This document shows positions 48,639-59,588 of a DNA stretch of 64,000 nucleotides, piece by piece. A model generated the notes under the pieces. The model saw only the letters and a program-made list of their open reading frames with translations. It did no database searches and had not been told where the DNA came from. Within the stretch, counting starts at the first letter, position 1. Each line of letters begins with the position of its first letter. The DNA is from Cristatella mucedo (taxonomy: Eukaryota; Bryozoa; Phylactolaemata; Cristatellidae), in assembly GCA_009760855.2 (NCBI GenBank), contig WPIO01000026.1:1396001-1460000 (forward strand), in the 5' to 3' direction. A program made the position numbers and the translations under genes.

Positions 48639-50634
48639 AAATCAACTGAACTCAACTGAATCTCGTTCTAGGAGATACAAATAACACAACTCAACTACGG
48701 TAGGTGTAAACATTCGACTTTGCCACCGATAGGCTCTATCATAAATCACCAGCGAGGATTTTCACATACCTTCTTTGCATTTGTTGCCATAGTCGCCTAG
48801 TCTTCATCGGCCGTCTCAGTACCGGTCAGAGCCAGTCTCGAAAACGCACATGGCTCTTTCGACGTTCAGGTCCGCAGCACTTCGCCTAATTGCAGCGGAT
48901 AGGCAAGTGCCTTTGCTCAAGCTGCAGCTCGATACAATGGGAGGATCAAGCAGGCTGCCGCCAGCATTGCACGCGACGCCGTCTTGCACAGAGTTGGGCC
49001 GGTACACGTACAGCAAGCAGCTCAGTATTGACGGTTGCGCATGGCACGGCTCACGAGCCGTACGATCGCAAAGCACAGGCCAGCCTACTTCTGCGCTACG
49101 GTCAAATGTGCAACGGCGAAGGCTCGGCGGAGGAGGCGTAACGTTCTGCTTACCGAGCGGCGTACCCTGCGGCCGAATGCGGATCGGTGCGAGCCTAGGC
49201 GCTATAGGCAGGCAGCACGAAATGAGCGTTTCTAGCTCTGACCTACCTACCGTTACTAAAGGGGTCGTGAGTCCGCGGCGTGAATTAGAAAGGGGCACGC
49301 ACAAATAGGGGATTTTACTGAGCTTTATTCGCAAGCGCACGATGTCGCTGTGCGTCTAGCTCAGTTTTATCTCCACACTCCTCACAGGCTCTCAACAGCA
49401 CGAGCACTCTTACGGGGGAAATACGTCCTCGCACTTATGCTACCAACGTCTATGGTGGGAACGACCCGAATAGACGGAGGAGCCCGAACAACCGGAACCT
49501 AGACCCGGAACTGGTAAACCGGGGCTCGCTTCCACCGTAAAGGCGGAAACACCTCACACACCACACTGAACTACTTCTAGTTCACAACGGCAAACATCCA
49601 TCACAAACATCCCCATGCCGAGACCACGTGTGCGCGCGCACACACACATAACACAAACACAAGCAAGAAATGCGAGCCACGGGCGTTATACGACCGTATT
49701 CGGCGGAGTCCACCGAATTCTCCTGGCGCTGCCACTCACAGTCTCGTCCATAGGCGGCGAACAGCCGCCTCTCCTCCCTCGCTTCCAGATAAGACGAGTC
49801 CGGCAACTATCGGCGACGGCGTCTAAGAGACGAAGTCTAAGAAAAAGCTCTTGAGCGAGTGTCGCTCTACTGGTAAAATACCTAGCCGAGACAATGGGGT
49901 ACGAGCGGGCTGTTGTATTGGGCCTGGCACCGTGGTCCATTGCGGTAAGGAATTAATACCTTCCGGCTCGACCACCGGATGAGCAGCCCCGTCCAGCTTG
50001 AATGCCGAAAGGGTTCCAGACTATTCTTTTTGAACAGCGTTATGGCCGAGGTTGACAGGCCAGCCACCATCGATCAGCCGCTCCTGCGGATAGCAGACCA
50101 ATTCTAAAGGCCGACACACCACACCTGGTCCCAGAGCTTCCTGGCTCGCGATTAAGCTCCTGCTATCTCACCACACTGGTGCTCCTCTCTGGCTCACTGC
50201 TCCACAGGACAAAGGAGTTTTTTCCCCGCCGAGCAGTTCGGGTTCTCGCTCAAATTGAGCTCTGGCTGGTGCTGCGAAGAAACAAAAGCGAGTGAAGTCT
50301 GGTATGCACACGAGGAGAGGAAAGCTCGAGAGGAAAGCGTGGCAGTTCAAGCGCTCCGATCGTTTCGTTCGCTCGAGCTAAGCACGGTAGGATCAAAGCG
50401 ATCATGCTAGAAATTATTTCAGTAGACTTGGAAATATCATTTCAGAGTCTAATAAGAAAATCATATGCCTGAGTAATTTGCCATAGATTGAGTCAGCAAT
50501 CCTACCAGTTCCTTAGTTCTGGAGGGTGAGCCCATGAAGTCACTGGCTCCTAACCTTGAAGCAACCACCAATCGCCACCACGAAGTTCTAAACGTTACTT
50601 GATCAAACAAGCCTTCGTAAGAACACTTGTTTTC

Positions 50635-50636
<2 letters not shown>
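48639..50636. other. CpG-richer unassigned block
   Basis: Locally GC-rich. Frames are open on both strands between 48816 and 49340 (174 codons minus, 152 plus). A plus-strand frame with one TGA reads AAARYNGRIKQAAASIARDA and continues into a very basic segment with RRRRRN. AATAAA lies on the minus strand near 49330. CA repeats occur at 49635-49665. I recognise no family; an eroded element or a host exon are both possible. Confidence 0.3.
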
Positions 50637-50670
<34 letters not shown>

Positions 50671-50689
50671 ATATATATATATAATATAT

Positions 50690-50732
<43 letters not shown>
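50637..50732. repeat. (CA)n(TA)n compound microsatellite
   Basis: A short CA tract followed by TA repeats with ATA-phase interruptions. Confidence 0.97.
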
Positions 50733-50734
<2 letters not shown>

Positions 50735-50837
50735 ACAAACATGCAATCCAGCAACTTAAAAGGAGTGACTGGAGTGGCTATTGGGTATAATTTCTGTACG
50801 CAGTGAAAAGACAACTCTCAGCTGACAAAAATGTGAA

Positions 50838-51860
50838 CAATACATTTACGAAATTCATCAAGAGAATTAAATTAGTGTTGGGGCACTTTACATGTGCTGG
50901 AAAGGATACACGTCAATTGCTTAGTGATAGCATGCACAATTTTAGCATGCACAAGCACACACAAGATTGTTCAAACTAACACACAATTCGAACAGCTGGT
51001 GGATTTTTAGCTTCTTTTTAAATCTTGTTAAGTCAGGGAATATCGTATTTGCAATAGGTAAGACAGGCTAAGAGAGTGATGTGACTATCAGTGAGTGACA
51101 GGACCATGAAGTTGATAAAACTGCTTGATGAGGAGTCAGTATAGGTTGGTGCAAAGTGGTGTACTTTTGCAATTTCGACATTCGCCGAAACAAGCCTAGG
51201 TGTACAGTTTTGCAGCAACTCTAAGCATCTTACGGTACGTCCGGGATGACCTGCCAGCAGCGTAGACTGCCAGAGCTAAGGGTGTAAATGAGATATAGCA
51301 AATACATGTATCAGCTTGGCTGTGGTAAGCTTATCTACGAAGGCTCCAATTTTTGTATTGGTAAATAGCTTAAAGTAGGCAGGCGTGATAGTGGAGCTGA
51401 TGTGGTCACCAATAGGAAGGTCACATTGGGTCACCCACATTGTGTGCTACCACTACACCAGATATGCTGGCAGAGCCAATCGAGGGTTAGGATTTTCAAT
51501 GTCTTAATATGACCAAGTTTTCCCATAACCAGTAAGTTTTTTATCATTCAATTTGAGAAGGTTTGCTGCCATCCATGCATACATGTCAGAAAAACATACT
51601 CCAAGTAGTCAATATAGTTAAATAATCTAAAAGGCAGGTAGAGATCAAAGCTCAGGTACCTGAGCTGTGTGTCATTGGCTTGAAAATGTGAGACTGCTTT
51701 GCTTGCCGATTTCATTGGCAAGACGGAGTGTATACATTCTGAAAAGAATCAAGACAAAGCACAGATTCTAGAGTACCCAATAGTTGAATACTTCCCCCGT
51801 GACTGTTGCCCATTGATGTATCAATGCTCTGAAATCTCTCGCTGAGATAGGGCTTCAACA
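50838..51860 (-). mobile_element. LINE fragment, diverged 3' half
   Basis: A degraded tail (ACGAAATTCATCAAGAGAATT), 3' UTR, C-terminus and RT palm on the minus strand. GTGGAGCTGATGTGGTCACC, AGATCAAAGCTCAGGTACC and ATAACCAGTAAGTTTTTTATC match other copies. There are many substitutions and the frame is broken. Confidence 0.85.
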
Positions 51861-52439
51861 AACCCGGCGTAGTGCCAATAAAGCCCTGATGAGGTGATAA
51901 GCTCTCAATAATTACTCGGACCTGGCACTACATATCTCTGCCTGCTGGTTCAGCTGCACTTACAAAGCTACCCGCCACAATTTTTCCAGAACCACTCGCA
52001 AGCAAGCTCATGCCGTAGATGTCGGCAGGGGGGCATTTCGATTGCAGAGCTTCTGAAATTCGCACGTGCATGTTCCCCTTGATGTCGTTCATGCTTGCTC
52101 ACGGGTCAGATCACGGGTCGGGCCATGCACAGCAGGTCACAGCAAGAGGGCACATACAAGACAAAGATCTTTAGATTAAAAACACAATAACATCAAATCC
52201 CCAAAAGTATAGGACCTGGAAATGAAACAACTGTTTTAAGTGAAAGCAAAAAATTAAATAAAGCTGCTTGTCAATGACAAGTCTTCTTGATTGATCACGG
52301 CCTAAAATGGTAAAAAACTACTACGGTGTGTACACGATCTTCAAAAAAAGTTGTGTCTTTATTTTGCAATTGAATACCTCTACAGAGAATTTCAGATCAT
52401 ATCATCAAATTATCACCACTTACATCCGTTTTTATTGTA

Positions 52440-52512
52440 TCCGAGTCATTGGTTCGAGTCCTTCGGTATGCAGTTCTTTATTACCCACTGCAAGCAGGTG
52501 AGATAATGTAGT
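52440..52512 (+). mobile_element. SINE1 fragment
   Basis: A B-box consensus GGTTCGAGTCC and GTTCTTTATTACCCACTGCAAGC only. Confidence 0.6.
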
Positions 52513-52629
52513 GTAATGCACCTCCATCTGCAATTTCACATTTCCACAAGGCCTAGATAGGTGTTATCCAAGAGTTTTCGATAGCACATGCAAAGCCTAA
52601 GCAGCCTATAGCGCTAATGCTGCGTCCAA

Positions 52630-54045
52630 CAGACTTCTTCTTATGCGATAAAGAGAAAGTGAGATGCATAGATAAATCAGAGTAAAGGAAGAGAGTAGCT
52701 TGGCAGAAGCAGCTCAGGACGGCTGGAAAGGATGTGCCCCAATCAGCAGGAGAGTAGATGTTGCATGAGAATTGTCAAAATGAGTTCCACAGTCTAGGAC
52801 CGGTGAAGCAAAAGCTTCTTGTCGCCAACAATCTAAGTGAAGGGATGAATTAGATTGATTTTCCATAGAGGACCTGAGGGCAAGGGAAGGCTGAAACTAG
52901 TGTAGCAGTTCAGCTAGGTATGAAAGAGTAAAACTAGGGCACGCCTATGGGTCAAAATAGGAATTTTACTCTGTTAACTATTGATCGAACGGATGTTGTT
53001 GCAGTTCCTTCACATGGCTGAAAGTCGGGGATTTGTTGACTAACCTTGCAGCCAGCCATATTCATTACCAGCTGCAGAGGTTTGACTGATCTTTTTCGGT
53101 TGCCCAGCTAAATCTGGATTACAATAGTCTAGCCTACACGGAACCAGGCAGATCCGATTTTTAGTAAGCCACCGCGGTAGACAGTCACTAATCTTAGATA
53201 TGGATCAAACGTGATGGTCAGTTGTGAAAGTGGTCTTTGTAATGAAGCTGCTTAACTTTAAGCAGCTATCAGAGAGGACACCCAAATTCTGAGCACATGA
53301 TGTCGGTCGCAATCTAGCATTACCAACTAGAAGAGCAAAGTCGCCTGGTGCAGCCTCTTGGTGGGCCGATGAGTAGGAGTTCGGTTTTATCACTGTTTAA
53401 GAAATTGGCCGACAACCAGGATCGAATGTCTGCAAGGTAAGCATTGGGTTTTTTATCAGTCGCTGCAGCTGATTCCGATAGTAGAAATGATGAGTGCAGC
53501 TGGGTATCGCCAGCATAGGAGGGGTACCCGAGTGTTATGAGCCCGAATCACTTTTCTGAGAGGCTTGGTAGAAATAGAGAACGGCAAAGGACTAAGAGTG
53601 GATCTTTGTGGAAGTAAACAGATCACTGCATGAGATGTGATCACACAGCACGGATTGAACAAGGTCCTAAAAAGTACCAACAGATTTGAACCATGCCACA
53701 GCTTCATCTACCGGACCGATCGTCGTCCTCAATTGCTCAAATGAGATCATGTCATGATCACTGGTATCACATGCAGCTGGTAGATCGAGCAGGACGAGAG
53801 AAGTGACATTGCCATCATCGTTGATGCTCAGGATGTTTGTCGTTCGTCACTCGAGGAGGGAAGTTTCAGTGGAGTAGTCGCTTTAATCCCGACTGAATTC
53901 TGTCTGACAATTCATGCTTGTCAATGTGTCCCATAAGCTGCTTAGCAACAATTGTTTCGAGAATCTTAGACAATAAAGGGAGAAGGGAAACTGGGCGATA
54001 GTTTGTCGAGACATCTGAATTCAATCCAGGCGTTCTAAGCATTGT
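52630..54045 (-). mobile_element. LINE family B, RT domain
   Basis: The longest copy of the diverged relative. The minus strand encodes a palm with LVLLDLPAACDTSDHDM (53750-53800), the segment FSISTKPLRKVIRAHNT (frame 53456-53707), an altered YADD region, LLVGNARLRPTSCAQNLGVL (frame 53205-53393) and the C-terminal region to 52630. Stops and frameshifts are present, and no (ATT)n tail is seen. Confidence 0.8.
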
Positions 54046-54094
54046 TCGAATGATGTCCTATTTGAATGACTTGGGCGAAACCCCTTATCCAGAG

Positions 54095-54155
54095 AATCAT
54101 TTGCAGCTATGGCTCTCCTGTTGCTAGATAAATGAAGCTGTTGAATCAGGAAATC
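54095..54155 (+). mobile_element. SINE1 tail fragment
   Basis: GCAGCTATGGCTCTCCTG and AAATGAAGCTGTTGAATCAGG match the 3' part of SINE1. Confidence 0.5.
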
Positions 54156-54484
54156 GTGTTTATCGTCAAGTCGAGTAACTTATTTGAAGAGGAATCTTGA
54201 CTGCGGCTCATGTTTCGTTATATGTTGAGTAGTGTCCCAATACCATTGCACGATCAAATGTGCACATTTGGGGTAGCCCCTAGTTACAAAGTCTTATACC
54301 TAAAGCCTGTTAGTCACTGATGCAGTCATTCTTAGAAATATTTCAACGTAAATTGTCTACTCGTATTATCAAATATTGTGCGGTATATTTAAAATTTAAT
54401 CTCGATTAGTACCACCGGCCAGTTCTCTGGAACGGGCATTTTTTGTGCATACCCAATAACAACGTTGCTAAGGTTATTACTAAT

Positions 54485-54560
54485 CGTACCCGCAGTGCCT
54501 AAAAAAGATAAAGTTCTCTAAGGGTGCTTTACGAATGTCTAATTATCTTTTATTATTCGT
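54485..54560 (+). mobile_element. LINE or SINE2 3' tail fragment
   Basis: TGCCTAAAAAAGATAAAGTTC, TCTAAGGGTGCTTTACGAATG and TTTTATTATT form the common tail without a recognisable body. Confidence 0.65.
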
Positions 54561-55817
54561 GTGTACATGCTGCTGTGATCTCACATCCTTAAATACTGCA
54601 GAAGTGTTTACAGTATGCGATACCAGGTGAACTCAGCTCGATGGCACGAGGTATAACATTGGTTACAACAAGAACAGCACACTCAATGAGACCATGCAGT
54701 CATTGGGTACCAAAATGCTAGTGACTGCCGGATTTCCAGTGGATTGCAGCCGTCGGCCGAACGTGGCCAGCTCTCGTGGGTGTGAGCTCCTTGGCCTACC
54801 AGCAGGTCCTGAACAAAGGCCTCTCCAGAATGGAAGGGCTGGCGAAGGTTGAGGGGGCAGGTCGGAAGCATATTTGGAAACACCTGCAGGTATTAAGGTT
54901 TTCCGAAACCAAACGGTGTACACTTGTGCTGAAATTAGGGGGTTCCTGGACCCGGTTCCCTTACATCGCCAGTAAGCAGCACTACTTAATCACGTGTCTG
55001 CTGCTGGATTGGCTGGTTATGCTGGTGCCTGTTCAACAGGAGAAGGAGCAAGGTGAGAACCTGCAGCGTATCTGACGAGTCCCGGAAGAGCTCGCTAAAC
55101 AGCAGAGCACCGAGAGATTCTATAAGATCGCTCTTCCTAACTGCACTCAAGCACGATCAATTTCATCACGGCACAATCAGAGAGAAGCCAGCTAGCAGAC
55201 GTTGCTTTCAGCCGTCGAGACTCAGGCAGCCACTGTCCGGCCAGGGTCAGAAGATCATCCCATGACATATCGAAGGCAGTGCGACATAATCCTTCAAATC
55301 TCCCTTTGATGCTTGAAGGACATCGAGGAGAATCAGGTTGATACTGGTAGAAGATGCTTAGGGCACACCCTCTCTCCCTATTTACAAGCAATGAGGCACC
55401 ACCATAAGCCAATCTGCTACCCTCTGAGCCGATTCTCAACTTATCCACGAGTAAGTCCACATAGTTTAATTGAAGCTTGCTTAAAGCCATGAAAAATCCT
55501 GGAGCAGGCTAGTGAAGGACAAACTCAGTCAGCAGCACACGAGTGCTAACTGGTGCCATACCATGACATACTGGGGGGGGGGGAGAAAGTTGTGCAGGTG
55601 GATAAACGTGGATCCGGTCAAGCAGCAACAGACACGAGAGTTTCGAACCACCCGACGGCTCCACCGCGATGCCACAGCAGCAGTCACAAACCAATCCATG
55701 AACGTGCAGCAAGGAAAAAGCACAGTACAAAGGCTGGCGTGAGGTGAAAGCAGAATTGGCCATGTCACCGTTACACGCTCGTTGTCTGCTGCTTGGGTCA
55801 CACTGGTGGCCAGCGCT
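54561..55817. other. No gene recognised
   Basis: Unassigned; a G-run lies near 55571-55582. Overlapping frames on both strands have no known domain. Confidence 0.4.
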
Positions 55818-55891
55818 GCTCACCCTAGAAATGCCTGCCTGAGAAATAGTGAGTGCTACTAGGGTGAGCTATTCTGCTATTTCTCAGGCAG
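55818..55891. repeat. Two interleaved perfect palindromes
   Basis: GCTCACCCTAG (55818-55828) pairs with CTAGGGTGAGC (55859-55869). CTGCCTGAGAAATAG (55835-55849) pairs with CTATTTCTCAGGCAG (55877-55891). The arm order A-B-A'-B' means the two hairpins overlap. Confidence 0.9.
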
Positions 55892-56333
55892 CCCTGCTGA
55901 TCGGTCGACAAACGCCACAGCTAAGTCTGTATGTCAGACGTAAGGATGTCGCATCCTGCCGGCCACGTGCAGCCGATCGGTGTAGGAGCAGCACTCAGGC
56001 ATAGTGGCGGCATGGCAGTACAGCCTGGGCAGGGCACGTGGTGCCCCGTGCGAAGGCAGACCATCCGGTGGCCTCTATGAGGCCCTCTTGCGATAGAACC
56101 TGGCTCGATGCAGATCTTTTAAATAGCCGACCGATTTGCTTCATCTGCCACAGGGCTCTCAACAGTCAGCCTGATGAGTTGCTAGAGGATAACACGAATC
56201 AACCCTGGCATCAGCTTCAATTCCACTGGCCTTAAGAGGAAAAAAGTCGCAGTTCGACAAATGCAAGAAGCTGAAACGAATGAAAGGTGCTGGTCCCTGT
56301 CAGGTTTCGAGCGAATTGAAGGTGGCCTCTGGA

Positions 56334-56398
56334 TCCTGGCCCAGGGGTAAGGTGCTCGGTCTTCATGACCGGTCGTGGGTTCGATTTGCTAACCTTTT
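56334..56398 (+). mobile_element. SINE1 head fragment
   Basis: GGCCCAGGGGTAAGGTGCTCG followed by GTCGTGGGTTCGATT, a tRNA-like head with a B box. It is truncated before the body. Confidence 0.65.
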
Positions 56399-56658
56399 AA
56401 AATAATCGGCTGACGGTCAACAGCAGCTGCCGATTGCAATGTGATTGCCTGGAACAAAACCGATGCGTCTCAAGATGAACAACGCACGTGAGCACGGCCG
56501 CGTGCATTGACCACTCGGCACCTGTTCGCAGCAATGGACCGAGAGAACTCGCCTTCGCAGGAATGAAGACCAGCTGCCATTGACTGGCCACAACGGTAGC
56601 CTTGTGAATCCTATTTAATCATACCACAATGCTATTCGACCTGTGAGAGACAAGTGGG

Positions 56659-56705
56659 CACACACGCACACACACACACGCACACGCACACACACACACA
56701 CACAC
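56659..56705. repeat. (CA)n microsatellite with CACACG variants
   Basis: CA repeats interrupted by CACGCACACGCA blocks. Confidence 0.95.
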
Positions 56706-56984
56706 GAGATAGCCAGGCTCTCACAAGTTCCTTGCGCAGCCCATGAATTCTCTACCGATTCTTTGGCTCTCATCTCGCTCCTCTTTCTCCCATTGAACAA
56801 ACCTGGCCAGCCAATCCAGCAGCAGAGCGCTCTCGAGTAGCGCTGCTTTCTGGCAGTGCAATCAGACAGTGTCCAAGGCCTTTGCAGCACGACAGGTAAC
56901 AGCATCCACATGGCTGCACAACCATTTCTACTAGCTACAACGTCCAGCAACTACGCGACACACGTTAATGCCTACAGTCATTCT

Positions 56985-57018
56985 TCGAGCAGGGCTTTGT
57001 TAACAAAGCCCTACTCGA
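56985..57018. repeat. 34-bp spacer-free palindrome
   Basis: Arms of 17 bp centred on GTTAAC with one mismatch; the left arm is TCGAGCAGGGCTTTGTT. Confidence 0.9.
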
Positions 57019-58408
57019 CGCTACTGCAACAGCTCCTGAAGTTGATTGGGCCGATGACTGCGCATTCGACAATAAGCAAATCGAAAAGCTTTCTGCAAGT
57101 GCAAGAGGCAGCAGCAGCACATGCTGCCGGTGCAGGAAAGGCAGCCGAGCGATCAGCTAGCTGCAGCAGCAAAGCTGGTCCTTCTTTTACTTCCCCATCG
57201 GCAGCCACTGGTATTTTTTTATGATCGCATAGCCAGGCTGATGACAAAACAAGGTGCAATAGTGCATTCAACGTATCATCAAGCCAAATTCATAGAGCAC
57301 ATGAATGAACCCAGTGGGATCTCAGCGCTCAGTTAACTGCAGCCACTGTCAGGCAGCATCCTGCCGGTTTGGGTGATTATCCACGATGAGCGAAGAAAAC
57401 TCGGCACCTTTTCTAGAACCAGTCAGGCTGACGTGTCAAACTGATCAAATCTTACCAGCCAGAAATAAGAAATGCACCCTTTACCCTCTGAACTAAGGGG
57501 CCTTGGCAGTTAGTTCTATCAGCCGTCCGGCTCAGGATGCTCACTGATTAGCCAGATGCCAACTGGAAGGGGGAGGTGAGGGGGATAGGCAATGTCTGGA
57601 AGAAAGATGCACCGACACTCCAAAACCGCAAGCAGCTACTTGCTAGACTCAAGGTCAGTAACCGTGGTCAGGTTTTGTGGTTGCCGTAACCATCACTAAA
57701 CTAACAGCTGGCTCAGGCTTCATATGGCTTGCCTCTCTGCCCTCCAGAAGGGCATGGTCAGTGAGAAAGATGCACCCAAAAACCACAAGTAGCTCCTTCC
57801 TATACTTGACAGTAACCACTTATTGAGGTTGACACTAGATGTAACTCAATACCACCGACTAATAATCACCAAGCGAACGGCTGCTCGCTCGTGCTGCTGG
57901 CTAGCACTACAATTGTGCTACAGCGACCCAATCGTGTAGTTCCGTCACAGGTTCGCTAGCACCTCGAACAGCTTCAGCTGAACGAGCATATTAAGTGCCA
58001 TGCACCGTGATTAGCAAACAAAGCCAAAAGGCATGGCAACTAAACCTGAAAAAAAATAAAATCCGGCTGACTGGCCAGCTGATGAGGATTACTCTTTTGG
58101 CTGATGTGTGGGTCCTTAAGAGGACCCGGAAGGAAGAAAGAATAGCAAGAGAAGAGCTGGCAGGGAGTACAAGAGGCTGAGAGTAAAGGAGGCTGCAGAG
58201 CCGAAGCTGGGCCAGGAGGCACGTCCACCATCTAGAGTACGTCCACCATCTAGAGCACCATCGAATCCTCTTTTAAGACGAAGGAACTTAAAGCAGTCGC
58301 ACGCGAACCTCTTGCCGTTGCATTTCGCATAGCAGTCTGCCGGTGTAGGCATGTCGACACCGGCTGGCGTCTGCAACAGCGGCTGCGGCTAGAGCAGCCA
58401 GCCTCAGG

Positions 58409-58708
58409 TCAGCAATACGTGAAGATGTGAGCTGCTCTGGCACCGTGACTCACTGCCACCTCGTAGTGCACCGGGGCATAACAACTCATCAAGCAGCTAT
58501 GCTCCCTCTCCATTGTCTTGCACGGGCAGTAGGTAGCAGACACGAGGCAGAATACACGGCTTCTTGATTTCTTGAAACATTCTCCAAAGCCAGCCGGACA
58601 TGGTGAGTAAGAGACCTCTTCTTGCATGGGTGCTGACGGTGGTGACATTATAGTCGAATGTTCACTTATTTTGCACCGCAGGAGAACAACAGTCTGCGTG
58701 GTGCGCAC
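58409..58708 (-). other. Possible cysteine-rich exon, unassigned
   Basis: A 99-codon minus-strand frame contains PCPAGFGECFKKSRSRVFCL and CKTMEREHSC, with seven cysteines in about 40 residues. GTGAGT, a possible splice donor, follows YEVA. No signal peptide or family is recognised. It may be chance. Confidence 0.22.
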
Positions 58709-59177
58709 CGCTTGCTCCGCGACTGCTCAAGCAGTCGACCGCAAGTTTGTGGTAACTTATTGGGCTGGCTTCCCAGCCGATCGGCAGCAATAGGAACATC
58801 TCTCGCCGAGATGATCACGTCAGCATACGTAACCTCCTCGAGTTCAGTGATTTTGGCATGACTCACGTAAGTGCACGCACAGCCACTTGCCTTTAAACGA
58901 AAGTCTTTGTGGCTGTGTGTTCAAGTCCTTCGGCTATGCTTTTAGGTCATGCGTCAATGACTATCGGTTCCTTCACAGTTGATTCGGGTTGATCGCAAGC
59001 TCACCTGGCCACATAGCTCCGGCGTACTGCGGCTAAGATTAGAAGAAGAGGCAAGAGAGAATAGATGAGCACACGGTGCTCATTTCGATCAACGGCTACG
59101 TTGCAGCCGTATACCTGCATAAAAATATACTTTACAAGAATGTAGGTGCGGCAGCCTACATTACATGGCCGTACGAC
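58709..59177. other. Downstream flank of the PNRC-like gene
   Basis: No gene recognised. A B-box-like GTTCAAGTCC lies near 58920. I did not find a clear minus-strand AATAAA close to the PNRC stop codon. Confidence 0.4.
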
Positions 59178-59588
59178 TTAAGCTTGGACACCAAGTAAGG
59201 TCTTCAAATGAGCAGCAGCAGTTTCATGATAGATGCCGGTCTCGTGGACCCACTGCAGCGGCGGCTTCGGAAGAACTTTAGGCGACGGCGATTCGTGGAA
59301 TCTAGCACCTGCGTAGATGCTTACTGGCTGAGATGCGACCTTGGCAGGTATTGGCACAGGAGAAGATCGCACATGGAACGACGAATGCATCAGAGGCGAA
59401 GTCTGCGGAGGAGGCGACGAGAGCATCGGCGGCGACGGGCGCTTCTGGGCCGCTGTAGTACTGCGAGAAGCTGAACTCGACGCTGGCGCCTTCTTACGTC
59501 TGCTACGATGAGCGCCGGGATTCTTGGTCGGGGTCTCATAAGTTGCCGCACTAGCCATCATTGTTCTGACTGGCTCAGCAACGCTCAT
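59178..59588 (-). CDS. PNRC/EDC1-like mRNA-decapping coactivator
   Basis: A 136-residue protein. Residues 28-34 (RSRRKKA) are a basic, nuclear-signal-like patch, and 35-85 are Ser/Pro-rich and probably disordered. Residues 92-97 (YAGARF), 100-110 (SPSPKVLPKPP), W113 and 128-135 (LKTLLGVQ) match the conserved C-terminus of PNRC1/PNRC2 in order and spacing. In that family the LPxP motif binds the DCP1 EVH1 domain, the YAG...F motif activates DCP2, and the LxxLL-like end binds nuclear receptors; the protein links UPF1 to decapping. These roles are inferred from the motifs. The ATG at 59588 is preferred because A is at -3 (AAGATGA) and the residues upstream, though open to 59912, look non-coding. 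The coding sequence appears intact in one exon. Confidence 0.85.
   Translation of the reverse strand: MSVAEPVRTMMASAATYETPTKNPGAHRSRRKKAPASSSASRSTTAAQKRPSPPMLSSPPPQTSPLMHSSFHVRSSPVPIPAKVASQPVSIYAGARFHESPSPKVLPKPPLQWVHETGIYHETAAAHLKTLLGVQA

Larger units (their letters stand above)
55892..58408. other. No gene recognised; a few repeats
   Basis: It includes a SINE1 head fragment (56334-56398), CA repeats (56659-56705), a 34-bp palindrome (56985-57018) and an 18-bp duplication (58221-58256), described separately or as findings. Other sequence is unassigned. Confidence 0.4.
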
